From Toxorhynchites rutilus septentrionalis (lineage: Eukaryota > Arthropoda > Insecta > Diptera > Culicidae), in contig NC_073744.1 in assembly GCF_029784135.1 (NCBI RefSeq), forward strand, positions 100,251,303 to 100,315,302: a DNA stretch of 64,000 bases. The letters are read 5' to 3'. The position numbers and the translations under genes were made by a program. Below are positions 32,423-42,995 of the stretch, in pieces. Numbering within the stretch: position 1 is the first letter of the stretch; each line of letters begins with the position of its first letter. The notes below the pieces were generated by a model that saw only the letters and a program-made list of their open reading frames with translations, was not told the origin of the DNA and did not search any database.

Positions 32423-33087
32423 TGTCTAATTACTACATTTACCTATACTGATAAAATTTTGTTTGTCTTCTCTTCTACTTTCAGCAAAAGATGAGCAGGT
32501 TTTTACGCCCCTTTTAGAAGCGAGCTCCTCAAGCACACTAAGAGGGGCTTTTTCCCTGCTCCAATTGTTTGGTTGTGTTTTTGGCCCCAGGGCCGTGTAG
32601 GGTGCGGCGATACGACATACATCCATGGCGGTTACTAGGACTGGGTCGAGCGAGAATAACGAATTTTGCAATAGTTTTCGTAGTTTTCTTTCCAGTTAAA
32701 TTTCCCGCCCTCAAGGGCAAGAGACGAATGAACTCTCAGAGTTTGAAGTCTCTTTAATTCAATACCGTTACCGTTAATATTTTGCAAAGGGTATATTATC
32801 GTGCAAATCAACATTTCGCAGCAAGTTCCGAATGAAAAATCGAGATAACTATTTTTATTGGAACCCAAAACCATACGTTTTGTTTCGTATTCCGAAAAAA
32901 ACTAAGTCCCGGAGTGTCGATATTTGATAAATAAAAATTTTCGAGATGACCTAGATCTCGACGTTTCATACAATTTTAAGACATTTGGCATAAAAAAAAT
33001 CACCCGCTTTCCTTTACTCCTTTACTGGGTGATTTTTCGATTTTCAAAAAACTCCACACGGACTTTGACCGACTTGCGCCACTCTCC
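32423..33087. other. LINE 3' region and dispersed repeats
   Basis: To about 32700 it may be LINE 3' UTR. 32705-32760 is a SINE-like tail (AGACGAATGAACTCTCAGAG). 32800-33087 is the dispersed repeat with GATCTCGACGTTTCATAC and ATTTGGCATAAAAAAA. No gene. Confidence 0.5.
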
Positions 33088-33091
33088 TTAA

Positions 33092-33277
33092 CCCTTTCGT
33101 TACGAGCGTCGTCTATAGACGACATCCGCGCGACGTCTTGTGTATACGAGTGTCGTCTATAGACGACATGAAATTTAAACTGCTCTTTGATCACACCAGC
33201 GCGATGTGCATACTTTTCGGCGCAGTGCTCCGTACAGGGGTAGCACTTCGGCGGAGCACACTGCCGTAATGAAAGGG
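33092..33277. mobile_element. TTAA-flanked MITE with internal palindromes (type copy)
   Basis: 186 bp, CCCTTTCGTTACGAGCG ... GCCGTAATGAAAGGG, TTAA at 33088-33091 and 33278-33281. An empty site is in the window: GCCACTCTCCCTTAAGTCCG at 34133-34152 matches the two flanks here joined through one TTAA. TTAA target and CCC ends fit piggyBac-type non-autonomous elements. It contains the 16-bp perfect palindrome GTCGTCTATAGACGAC twice. Confidence 0.88.
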
Positions 33278-33281
33278 TTAA

Positions 33282-34260
33282 GTCCGATTGAGCTAATATT
33301 TGGCATTGGGTGTGTTTTGAGGTGGTGAACATTTTTTATGAGGTAACTTTTTGAAATGAGAGATGACCATTTTCATTGGCACCATAATGATCACCCTACT
33401 GAAAAAATGAAAAAATACGGGTCTAATGTTTTGCAATAAAGAAAAAAACTACCACTTTTGACTAAAATCTGAGGATCACTATATCGGTTTTGAATGGAAT
33501 GAATGGAATGAATGTATGTAATGTTATCCGCGATGCTGGTTATCCGCGAATGCGAGTCCCCTAGTAATTCTTTAAAACTTCCCGAAATTTGTCAGTGAGT
33601 GATAGTCTGGCTCTTTTGTTTTGGTCATGGCTTTCACATTATCTGATCCCTGATGTACACGACCTTACGGATGGATAGTTCAATAATTTCTGTATTGATA
33701 AAACATAGTGTGCAGCTCATTTTTTCCCTTTATTGCGTTATCTACGATTTTCGTTATACGCGTTGATTGAGCCCGACTATTTCGCGAATAATCGGGGTTC
33801 TACTGGGTGGCAATGAAAATGGTCATCTCTAATTTCAAAAAGTTACCTCAAAAAAATGTTCACCACCTCGAAAAAACACCCTATGCCAAATATTAGCTCA
33901 ATCGGACGTTTCGCTTGTGCTCCGAAAAAAAAAGTCCCAGTTTTTTGACAAATTTTTTGTTTCGAAATGACGTTAGATCTCGACGTTTCATGCAATTCTA
34001 AGACCTTTGGCTTCAGAATTTTTTTTTCGAAAACCCCGATTTCCTTTACTTAGCCCCCAACACCACCCCCCCCCCCCTACCCATTTGGGGGATATTACGA
34101 TTTTCAAAAAAATCAAACTTTGACCGCTTTGCGCCACTCTCCCTTAAGTCCGATTGAGCTGATATTTGGCATATGGTGTTTCTTTGAGTTGGTAAACAAT
34201 TTGAACTTTTTGAAATTTTAGGGTCGATTTTTTTCCCATGCATTCATTTGCACCCTAATA
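33282..34260. other. Dispersed repeat copies
   Basis: The repeat with GAGCTGATATTTGGCAT, TTGAGGTGGTGAACA and GTAACTTTTTGAAAT is present twice (33282-33400 and, inverted then direct, 33800-34250). 33480-33800 is unassigned. C11 run at 34068-34078. Confidence 0.55.
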
Positions 34261-34262
34261 TA

Positions 34263-35703
34263 CAGGGTTTTCCATTTCGGGCTTCCGAAAGTATATAGCC
34301 CAGCGCTGACAACCGTTTGACATACCTGTCAAGTAAAGCGTCATATCGTTAGTTGAATGTCTGCCATTTTACAATATGGATCGTTTCAGTATCGCACAAC
34401 GTGTTAATTTTGTTAAATTATACTATAAAAATGATGAAAAACCGGCAAATGTTTTTCGAGCATTACGGACGGATTTTGGTCGTCAAGGACGGCCTACAGA
34501 GCTTGAGCTTGGGTAGACTGTACAATTCGTAGTTGCTCTCCGTGATTGACCTGAACCAACCAAATTGCACAAAGAACACACAGAATGACGCTTGGGACTA
34601 GCAAATCATTCTCGTTGTGCTATTTTCGGTGATTCGAGGTCGTCATGGACGGCCTACAGAGCACACAATCGCTAATGTAGTACGTATATTCGAACAGACT
34701 GGATCCGTAGCGGATATTGTGAAACCTGTGCATCATCGTAATGTGCGTTCGGCCGAAAATATTGCTGCTGTTGCTGCCAGTGTGGAGGATGACCCAAATG
34801 TTTCGATTCCACGGCGTGCTCAGCAATTGGGCTTGTCAAACACATCATTGTGGCGAATTTTGCATTTGGACTTGCAGCTACACCCATATAATGTCCAACT
34901 GGTACAAAAATTAGAGCGTGGTGACCATGGAATGCGTCGGGCATACGTCGATTGGGTGAACGAACAACAGCAGCAAAATGCTGAATTTTCGCATCAAATT
35001 TTCTTCAGCGATGAGGCACATTTCGAGCTCGGTGGCTATGTGAACACCCAAAATTTCCGTATATGGGGCTCAGAAAATCCACACGTGATTGTATCCGCCA
35101 AAAGTCACTGTTTGGTGCGCATTATGGACTGGAGTCATCGGGCCGTATTTGTTTGAAAATGAGGACGGCGAGACGGTAACTGTGAATGGTGAGCGCTATG
35201 GCCGCATGTTAACCGATTTTTTTGCCACAAATTGAAGATATGGATACGGATCACATGTGGTTACAGCAGGACGGCGCCACGTGCCACACAACACGACCGA
35301 ACATGGCCATATTGCGAACGAAATTTGAGGGACGCATAATTTCGCGTTTTGGTGATGCCAATTGGCCGTCCAGATCATGCGATTTGACCCGCTAGACTTT
35401 TTTTTTGTGGGGTTATGCGAAAGACCGTGTCTATGCCAGCTCTCCGCAAACTCTTGAACATTTGAAAGGCAACATTCGTGAAGTTATGACCGAGATACCC
35501 ATATGTGCCGAAAAGTCATCGAAAATTACCTGTTCCGGATCAAGGTGTGCGAGGAAGCCCTAGGTGGACATTTGAATGATGTTGTATTTCACACATAATG
35601 GCATAAACCAAACTTTAATTTGAAATAAAAGTTTCATCGAAATTCGAATTCTAAGTGTGTTTAATTTCAATTTACTTTTGGAATTTAAAGTTGGAAAACC
35701 CTG
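34263..35703 (+). mobile_element. Mariner/Tc1-superfamily transposon, defective
   Basis: Inverted ends CAGGGTTTTCCA (34263-34274) and its complement (35692-35703) with TA at both sides. It holds one transposase gene with frame damage and a 160-bp internal duplication. A solo left end is at 26890-26963, so the family is not single copy. Confidence 0.85.
34376..35598 (+). pseudogene. Mariner-like transposase, broken
   Basis: It starts MDRFSIAQRVNFVKLYYKND at 34376. Reading halts near 34501, where GGTCGTCAAGGACGGCCTAC (34478 onward) is repeated at 34638-34661 with 136 bp between; dropping one repeat and the spacer would rejoin GRQGRPTE with HTIANVVRIFEQTGS. HTH-like N-terminal region, then catalytic FFSDEAHFELGGY (first D), MWLQQDGATCHTTRPNM (second D, ~35250) and SCDLT..LDFFLWGY (third D, ~35385). 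Two single-base indels flank the last motif. The end GGHLNDVVFHT is typical of this insect family. It cuts and pastes DNA at TA when intact. Confidence 0.82.
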
Positions 35704-35844
35704 TATATATACAGACTCGATTATCTGAAATTTTAGACTCGATTATCCGAAGTACTTTATTTTTGATTTTGACATTTCTTATTCTTATATCGGAAATTTT
35801 GAAAAATTTGTACAATAATTCCATATTGAATAATCAATATGGGT

Positions 35845-36290
35845 ATCAAATGAAAGGGATTAATAAGTAGATTAGATAGAAGATTAGTAGATTAGCAGTT
35901 ATTTATGAAAACTGCAAATCCAAAACGGCCGCCATCACAATATGGCGGCATATTTATTATGGGTATAAAATGAAAAGGCTTGACTAGTAGAGCATAGTTA
36001 TTTATGAAACATGCAAATCCAAGATGGCGGCCACTACAAAATAGTGGATTATATTTTTTTCAGAACCCCATCGATATGGATATCAAATGGAAGAGATTGA
36101 TTGGCAGGAGACAGTTATTTATAAAAAATACAAATCCAAAATGGCCGTCACCACAAAATGGCGCCATTTTTTTAAAGCCTTATCAACATGGGTATCAAAT
36201 GAAAGTGCTCGACTGGTAGAACACAGTGAATCATGAAAAATCCAAATCCAAGATGACCGCAGTTCCCAAGTAAACAATTATTTTTTAATG
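35845..36290. repeat. Tandem ~120-bp repeat (ATGGGTATCAAATGAAA)
   Basis: Four or so units with TGGGTATCAAATGAAA, AACACAGTTATTTATGAAAA and CAAATCCAAAATGGC. An opposite-strand array of the same unit is at 57637-58280. Confidence 0.75.
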
Positions 36291-37444
36291 GTTTCATTCT
36301 GCTTGACCTGTTTGTATGTATGTTGAGTGTTTGTAGGGTTGTCCCACATTGGTTGAAATTTGACCCCGTTTTGGAACATACCTTTAATTCTACTGTCATC
36401 ATAAAACTGCGTATTACATGATCTTAAACAATGATTTGACTAATAAAATATTGTACATCATTAAAATATTTCGAAGAAAGTTAGGTAAGAAATAAAAATT
36501 AAAAAAAGTTGAATGGTTTTATTGTAGACAAGTATACTAATGATACAGAAAATTTACCGAAAACTAGAAAATAAAATAAGTAAAAAAAAAAACATTTTAA
36601 GTTAAACGGTTTAATGTACTAAAAGCTAGAAAATAATTAGGCAATTAGCAGTTAGTAGTTATCACATCCGTTCCTTCATTAACTCTTTGTGGTCGTTTGT
36701 CTGCTCTCAGCCACCATACCTTTTTTACCGTTCTGGTCGTTAGTCTGCTCTCAGCCACCACAACAAAAACCATGCTAAGAATAATAAGAATATTCTACCT
36801 AACCAAGTATCAGTTTACGCTTTTCCTAAACGAAGCTTGATGTCAGTTGATGGACCTGTTCACGAATCAATACGGTGCTCCTATGAGTAATAGATAACGG
36901 TACTCAGTATCAAACAAAGTGGTTACCCACACAAGATAACACACAGTGCATTGAATGCATAAGAATGTAGGACAGAAAAGCAGAATTTAGCCATTGTAAC
37001 ACTTTGGTGTGATGGAAAAGATTGTTCATAAATATCAGAACTACTGTTTGCATAAATGTATCATGTTGTTTGAATCTTCGTTCATCTAAAGTGAACAGTT
37101 CTGGTAATTTCAGATACGCTGAAATCATTATCTGAGTTACTACTGGTTTGAATTATGTTGAAGTAGTTGTTTGTAAAGAGCAGAATAATTGTTTGCATAA
37201 GTGTCTTATGTCATTTGGATAATCTGTAAAAAAAAATCTTTGTGAAAATTGAAAAGTACTGACCTTTTCGGCAATGGCAAAAGTTAAGCGTTAATGGCAG
37301 AAGTGTCTCATATTCAACGGATAATAAAAATAAAATTATGTATTGATTATGCTTCATATGATTTACTCTTGGAGACTATTTCGAAAGATTTCGCACAAAA
37401 TAAAATTCACAAAATAACCCCTGATATAGGGCAATGCTGGTTAA
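36291..37444. other. Intron sequence, no gene seen
   Basis: Contains a short direct duplication of GTTTGTCTGCTCTCAGCCACCA (36690-36780 region). Otherwise A/T-rich without recognisable content. Confidence 0.4.
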
Positions 37445-37896
37445 AGGCAGACAATCGGATATCCCCGTCCGGGATATCTTAGGTAGCCGTGATCCTGATC
37501 TTCTGCTTCATCTATACCTGTTCCTCAGAAACGCCGATGTCAACGTTTAATGATGTTTCCTTCGTTATGTCCCTGTTTCGTATCCCTCCTATCTGATCTA
37601 TAAACTTTTACTTAGTCGCGGCAATACATACACACACTCTTTACAGATACACGGGCCAAAGGTTGTGCAGTCCACTGATGATTCAACAAAAGCCAAAGGT
37701 TGTATCGCTCATGACAACTCACACGAGCTGATGATTGCGCCGGCTAGTGACCATTCTATCCTGGATTCCTCGAGGAGACGCACCACGCTAGATATGGGGT
37801 ACAGACTAGGGGGGCGTTGCTGATTAAAGGTCAGCTGCATCCCGGCCCCGTCAGGTTGACGCCATATGAGCCTTAATAAAAATATATATTTTGGAT
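37445..37896 (+). mobile_element. LINE 3' end, plus strand
   Basis: Same LINE terminus as at 18605 and 24432: AATCGGATATCCCCGTCCGG, then the GSRDPDLLLHLYLFLRNADV region, then the 3' UTR and CCGGCCCCGTCAGGTTGACG, ending AATATATATTTTGGATAAAAAAA. The tail abuts the hairpin end at 37905. Confidence 0.72.
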
Positions 37897-37904
37897 AAAA
37901 AAAT

Positions 37905-38562
37905 ACGGGTGGGTAATGTCGGGGACATAACCGGAGTGACGTAGGACTAAAGGGGACAGCTTTTGTTAAATATATAATTTAAATATATTGTTTTATTTCC
38001 TTCTCCTACGTGAATACCTACCTATCTACCTTAAAAATGGATTAGTTTACTGTTTACTCTTCATGAATATGTTGATGGTTCTGAAAAGAACCTTTGGTGT
38101 TGTGTTTTTGTTATCACTCGATATTCCCATCTTGTTCGGTTAAACCTTCCTGTTTAGCTATTGCGTTTGCCACTCGCCACAGCTTTCACAGTTGGAAAAT
38201 TTCTTCCCATCCAGCTTGTGACATGTTGTTCAGTAAATTACATTTGATGCGACGTGCCGGAGAAACACTTTGCCACTCACTGAAACTAATTGTTGCCTTG
38301 ATGAGCGCCGAACCGAAGCTGCTCTGTTCTTGATGCGGGTTTTCTGATTGTCGTGAGCAGCTTTGCAAGCCAACTCGAGCACTCCGACGGCCGAAACTCT
38401 ATAATCGCTGTTAGGTATACTGGTGCTCCGGCACCAATCCGTTCGGCCTAGTTACCCTTGCCGAGCAATCAGTGAATGCGACCAACAGGGAACTGGAGAC
38501 TTGCACGGTTCGAGTGAGACTTTGCCTTTCCCTTAACTTGTCCTCCTTTGTTACGTCCACGA
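37905..38562 (-). pseudogene. H2A: Degenerate histone H2A, lineage B, copy 4
   Basis: Minus strand, best read from 38562 leftward: GGACAAGTTAAGGGAAAGGC tail region, VQVSSSL (frame-shifted LQFPVGRIH), stop positions as in copies 2 and 3, and AGAPVYLTAI near 38425. The perfect stem-loop (38077-38092) and the 3' hairpin end (37905-37949) follow. TATA at 38633-38639. The block is cut upstream at ~38760, before an H2A-A part would be reached. Confidence 0.83.
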
Positions 38563-38632
38563 TGCCGATGCCGTACAACCACACGGGTTTACGGTTTGAA
38601 AGAAAATAAGATATTTTTTTGGGGTCCGCGTG

Positions 38633-38639
38633 TTTTATA
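38633..38639 (-). promoter_or_regulatory. TATA box of H2A-B copy 4
   Basis: Minus-strand TATAAAA in GAGTATAAAACACGCGG, as in the other B copies. Confidence 0.7.
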
Positions 38640-39049
38640 CTCTAGCGGTACACACTCACAGGATAGAGACAAATCGGCAGACTCAGCCAGAGGGGCGAGT
38701 CCAACGAGACGAACGAATGAGCGTTAAAAGGGAGCGATGGCAAAAAAAATACATTCACCATCATACTGATTTTAACCTCCGACCGAGAAGGTCGTTTTTG
38801 ACGTAGGACTACGTCTTTCATTTCTATACCGGGGTGTAAAACCAAAGTTTCGAGAACGATAGCGTTACGCTGGAGACCGAGATTTTGAGCGTTAATAGCT
38901 CTTAAACAACTGAACGAAATGGTATGATAAACACTTCATTTGAAAGATAAAATGTCTACGCGTCATATACTTGTTACTTTTTGATCCAAAAACTTGTTTC
39001 AATAGTCTTAAAATTGCTTTCAAAACAGGCTATTGAAATCACCAATCGG

Positions 39050-39300
39050 TATATAAGCGAGCGCCGCTCGTAAACCCACTCAGTTATGATTGAACAGCGA
39101 TTGGAGCATGTTGTCGCTGTTGTTGTGAAGCTAATTTCGTTTATCATGAAAACGCTGATGAACGGTGTCACCAAGAGCCTGTTTGTGCACCTAAGGCCAA
39201 ACGGGAATCCATCAGGAGGAGAGTGATGCCGCTTGAAACATCGGAGCAGCCGCCACACACACACACACATACACGCGCGGAATTCTCATTGCTATCATCG
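39050..39300 (+). pseudogene. H2B-type promoter and degenerate remnant
   Basis: TATATAAGCGAGCGCCGCTCG, leader TTGGAGCATGTTGTCGC, ATGAAAACGCTGATGAACGG, broken frame, then (CA)n and GCGCGGAATTC. It is the same unit as 26065-26357 and 48770-49040. Confidence 0.4.
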
Positions 39301-40016
39301 TTGCTGAAAAATAATCTGCCAGTTCCCCTGGGAATTGAAAAATACATTCATGCGAAAGAGTTTATTTTAAAGTTTTCTATCCATATAACACTGCAACCAA
39401 ATACATTTGGTTTTGTTATTTTTCAATCAATCGCAATTAACAGGAAAGCTTCTGAATATTTTTTTCCCCATCAGTGGAAATTTTCGTATCCAATATTGGA
39501 TGCATAACATGAAAAACGGAAAATGTTTCACATCGCGAAAATCAAGTCATTTTCGAGCGATTATTTGCTTTCTACTCATATAATGCTGCGAACAAATACA
39601 TTTCGTTTTGGATTTTTTCAATCAAGTGCGATCAATGTAAGAATGTAATGAACGTAAGAATGCGAATGTCTTTCGGCAATTTATTAGAGGTGCAATGAAT
39701 CTTTAGGAATTCCCGCTCTACGCGCACTGGCAAACAATGATTACTCAACAATTTCTCAAACGAGAAATGGGTGTTGTGAGAAAGGATTAGCGAACGCGAA
39801 AACGACAAACGGGAGAAAGATACGTTTGGAGGTTGAAGGAAATTGGCAGAAAACTTCTTCATTCTATCATTCAAATAATGTGATTCATACCACATCGTTT
39901 TGCCAGAAAGAGATTATTAATGTTCAAAGGAGGAATCGAGTCCTCCGAGGAAATTACCCAGCGCAAATTAGAGTCGACTATCGATTGCGGCATTCGTACA
40001 CAAATAATTTTATAGT
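39301..40016 (+). repeat. H2B-type 3' flank and unassigned sequence
   Basis: 39301-39560 repeats the array unit in plus orientation (AATAATCTGCCAGTTCCCCT, ATCCAATATTGGATGCATAA). From 39600 to 40016 I see nothing recognisable. Confidence 0.55.
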
Positions 40017-40224
40017 GCAGTTTCACCAAAGTGATTTCTTCGGATATATTCACTACATCATGTCATGTATTTCATATTCTTCATTAAGAAATCCATATCC
40101 ATGGCACCTATCGGTAACAAATTATTATCGAAACCACGATTTTCGCTAAATGCTTCTTTCAGTTCGGCCTGTAAAAAACTTTTCTGTACTCTAATCCATC
40201 AAATTTGGAGCCCTGAAAAGGGCC

Positions 40225-40615
40225 GTTGATTATATGCTAAGCTAATATAGCACGCTCTCCTCGGATACGATGGGCCAGCTGGATGTCCTTGGGCATGATG
40301 TGACGCGTTTTGCATGGATAGCACACAAATTGGTATCTTCGAATAAGCCTCCTGCAGCGTCATAGCCGCGGAACTTTGGAAGCGCAAGTCGGTTTTAAAG
40401 TCCTGAGCAATTCCACGATCCAAATGCTGCAAAGGTAGCTGCGGATCAGCAATTCGGTCGACTTCTGATAGCGATGAATTTCACGCAAAGTTCCCGGTCG
40501 ATAGCGATGTGGCTTCTCCACCTATCCTGCTACTGGTGCGCTTATCCGAGCTGGCTTCGTGTGCCTTACCACCGAATGACTAACGAGCTGTCTGCGAAAG
40601 ACTAACGAGCTCGAG
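40225..40615 (-). pseudogene. H3: Degenerate histone H3, copy 1
   Basis: Minus strand. Tail relic (KQTARKS-like GACAGCTCGTTAG; GGTGGTAAGGCACACGAAGC), then [24 protein letters not shown] sequence and [20 protein letters not shown] (H3: [19 protein letters not shown]). After LQEA a deletion removes the SEAYLVGLF region and frame is lost, but [12 protein letters not shown] is still legible in another frame. Stem-loop GGCCCTTTTCAGGGCT at 40209-40224; TATA at 40669-40675. Confidence 0.88.
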
Positions 40616-40847
40616 TCCTCACGGTGCGAGAGTAGAGTAAGAAATGAACGAAAGCAAAGGAAGCGTCGTTTTATAAACCATAAAAGTATAGAATCTAAAT
40701 CCCACCCTTATTATATTCGTGAGTATACAGTAAGCTTATACAATAAAGAGGGTGGGGTTTACATTCGATTCTTTTATGTTTTATAAAATGACACTTCCCT
40801 TGCTTTCGTTCATTTCTTACTCTACTCTCGCACCGTGAGGACTCGTT

Positions 40848-41209
40848 TCATCGGGACTAAGCAGACAGCTCGTTAGTCCTTCGGTGGTAAGGCACCACGA
40901 AAGCAGCTCGGATAAGCGCACCAGTAGCAGAATAGGTGGAGAAGCCACATCGCTATTGACCGGGAACTTCGCATGAAATTCGTCGCTATCAGAAGTCGAC
41001 CGAATTGCTGATCCGCAAGCTACCTTTGCAGCATTTGGTTCGTGGAATTGCTCAGGACTTCAAAACCGACTTGCGCTTCCAAAGTTCCGCGGTTATAACG
41101 CTGCAGGAGGCTTATTCGAAGATACAAATTTGTGTGCTATCCATGCAAAACGCGTCACATCATGCCCAAGGACATCCAGCTGGCCCTTCGTATCCGAGCA
41201 GAGCGTGCT
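40848..41209 (+). pseudogene. H3: Degenerate histone H3, copy 2
   Basis: The tail is readable at 40848-40920: GGACTAAGCAGACAGCTCG (RTKQTARK) and GGTAAGGCACCACGAAAGCAG (GKAPRKQ). Then [34 protein letters not shown], the same deletion of the SEAYLVGLF region as copies 1 and 3, [21 protein letters not shown] and RIRAERA in shifted frames. Start codon lost (CATCGG). TATA 40782-40788. The shared deletion means all three copies derive from one already-damaged H3. Confidence 0.9.
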
Positions 41210-41233
41210 ATATTAGCTTAGCATATAATCAAC

Positions 41234-41249
41234 AGCCCTTTTCAGGGCT
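41234..41249 (+). terminator. Histone stem-loop of H3 copy 2
   Basis: AGCCCTTTTCAGGGCT, perfect 6-bp stem with TTTC loop, 24 nt after the coding relic. The copy at 40209-40224 (-) and at 42109-42124 (+) is GGCCCTTTTCAGGGCT. Confidence 0.88.
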
Positions 41250-41736
41250 CCAAATTTGATGGATTAGAGTTCATAAAAGTTTTTTACAGGCCGAACTGAA
41301 AGGAGCATTTAGCGAAAATCGCGGTGTCGATGATAATTCGATACCGATAGGTGCCATGGATATGGATTTCATAATGAAGAATATGAAATACATGACATGA
41401 TGTAGTGAATATATCCCCATATCGAAGAAATCACTTTGATGAAACTGTTTACCGTTTGTCGTTTTTAAGTGTTGGGAAAGGGCATTATTTTTGCTGAGTA
41501 AATTCCAAGAAAAAATCCATTCCTTCTTTAAGCGTGATTCATTCTGCTTCGGATCAACGGAACAGTGATAATCATTTCATACAAAAGATAAAATGTCCAA
41601 GAGTTATATGATTGCTATTTATTGAGTCGGAAAATTGTTTCAATAGCTTAATGATAGCTTCGAAAACAGGTTATAAAATGACGCTTCCTTTGCTTTCGTT
41701 CATTTCTTACTCTACTCTCGCACCGTGACGACTCGT

Positions 41737-42084
41737 TTGTTTGGGACCAAGCAGATAGCAGGTTAGTCTTTCAGTGGTAAGGCACACGAAGCGCACCAGC
41801 CGCAGGATAGGTGAAGAAGCCACATCGCTATCGACCGGGAACTTTGCGTGAAATTCATCGCTATCGGAAGTCGGCCGAATTGCTGATCCGCAAGCTACCT
41901 TTGCAGCTTTTGGTTCGTGGAATTGCTCAGGACTTCAAAACCGACTTGCGCTTCCAAAGTTCCGCGGTTATGACGCTGCAGGAGGCTTATTCGAAGATAC
42001 AAATTTGTGTGCTATCCACGTAAAACGCGTCACATCATGCCCAAGGACATTCAGCTGGCCCGTCGAATCCAAGGAGAGGGTGCT
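41737..42084 (+). pseudogene. H3: Degenerate histone H3, copy 3
   Basis: Plus strand: GGGACCAAGCAGATAGCAGG tail, a deletion of the QLATKAA region, then [20 protein letters not shown] (H3: [22 protein letters not shown]), [38 protein letters not shown], the common deletion, and [16 protein letters not shown] in a shifted frame. TATA 41672-41678; stem-loop 42109-42124. It is a separate, direct copy ~0.5 kb from the palindrome. Confidence 0.9.
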
Positions 42085-42189
42085 ATATTAGCTTAGCATA
42101 TAATCAACGGCCCTTTTCAGGGCTCCAAATCTGATGGATTAGAGTTCAGAAAAGTTTGTTGCAGGCCAAACTGAAATGAGAATTTTCGT

Positions 42190-42656
42190 TTGGATGCCAT
42201 ACAGCATCGAGAAAATTCCGAAAAGATCTAATCGTTGCTGAAAAATAATCTGCCAGTTCCCTGGGAATTGAAGAATACATCCATGCGAAAGAGTTTATTT
42301 TAATGTTTTCTAATTATATGGCGAACACAGCGACCAAATACATTTGATTTCGTAATTTTTCAATCAAGTGTAATTAGCTGGAAAGCTTCTGAAGATTATT
42401 CTTTCCCATCAGTAGGATATTTTCGTATCCAATATTGGATGCATAACATGAAAAACGGAAAATGTTTCGTATCGCGAAAATTATATAATTTTCAATCGAT
42501 TATTGCTCAGTCGCCGAAATTTTCATACTCAGAGAGTTCATTCTCCTCTAGTTTGCCTTCCAAATTGCCATCGTAAACCACACCTTCTCTCGATTCAATC
42601 ACGCACGAAAAGCATACTGAAATGATATTGTGGTGGTGAAACCGATTCATTTTTCG
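42190..42656 (+). repeat. H2B-type flank unit, plus orientation
   Basis: Matches the long unit of the 21-26 kb array: ATGCCATACAGCATCGAG, AATAATCTGCCAGTTCCC, TATCCAATATTGGATGC, CTAGTTTGCCTTCCAAATTG. Confidence 0.7.
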
Positions 42657-42659
42657 TGA

Positions 42660-42808
42660 GGCGTCGTGCACAAATTACGTAACGCGATAAGGGGGGAGGG
42701 GGTAGATGTTGCGTTACTTTCTGTTTATTAGAGATAGGAAATTGCGTTACGAAAGAGGGGGAGGTTCAAAATCCGGATTTTTGCGTTACGTAATTTGTGC
42801 ACGACGCC
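42660..42808. mobile_element. 149-bp MITE with 26-bp perfect ends
   Basis: Perfect terminal inverted repeats of 26 bp (42660-42685 and 42783-42808; outer part GGCGTCGTGCACAAATTACG) flanked by TGA (42657-42659, 42809-42811). The empty site TTTTTCGTGAGGACATCGAC is present in the array copies (for example complement of 21846-21865). Inner part has further GCGTTACG repeats and a G-rich stretch. Confidence 0.88.
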
Positions 42809-42811
42809 TGA

Positions 42812-42995
42812 GGACATCGACAAGACAACATCGTTACTGAACGAGCTGAACGGCGAGGGATCGAGGTATTCATTACCTGGCTTGACCCGACCTGAAATGC
42901 AATCAGTTTGTTTTAACTGTGAGGAAGCGCAGAAAAGCCGATCGATCAGAAGGAGAAGAGAAGGTGACCAAGAGAGTATCAGCATCGAAATACGG
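42812..42995 (+). pseudogene. H2B: Degenerate histone H2B, C-terminal part
   Basis: RSEGEEKVTKRVSASK at 42946-42993 aligns with the end of H2B (VSEGTKAVTKYTSSK), and RYSLPGL near 42861 could be RLLLPGEL. The terminal stop is lost (TAC). Upstream EDIDKTTSLLNELNGEGS is shared with the array units and has no H2B counterpart I recognise, so the 5' two thirds are replaced or too decayed. Identity is tentative; no histone stem-loop is seen downstream. Confidence 0.5.

Larger units (their letters stand above)
40017..41447. repeat. 1.4-kb palindrome: two head-to-head H3 pseudogenes
   Basis: Arms of about 695-700 bp (40017-40711 and 40748-41447) around a ~36-bp centre. Each arm has a TATA box, an H3 pseudogene, a stem-loop and ~200 bp of 3' flank. 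The TATA boxes face each other ~105 bp apart. Arm differences are scattered substitutions and small indels. Confidence 0.82.
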
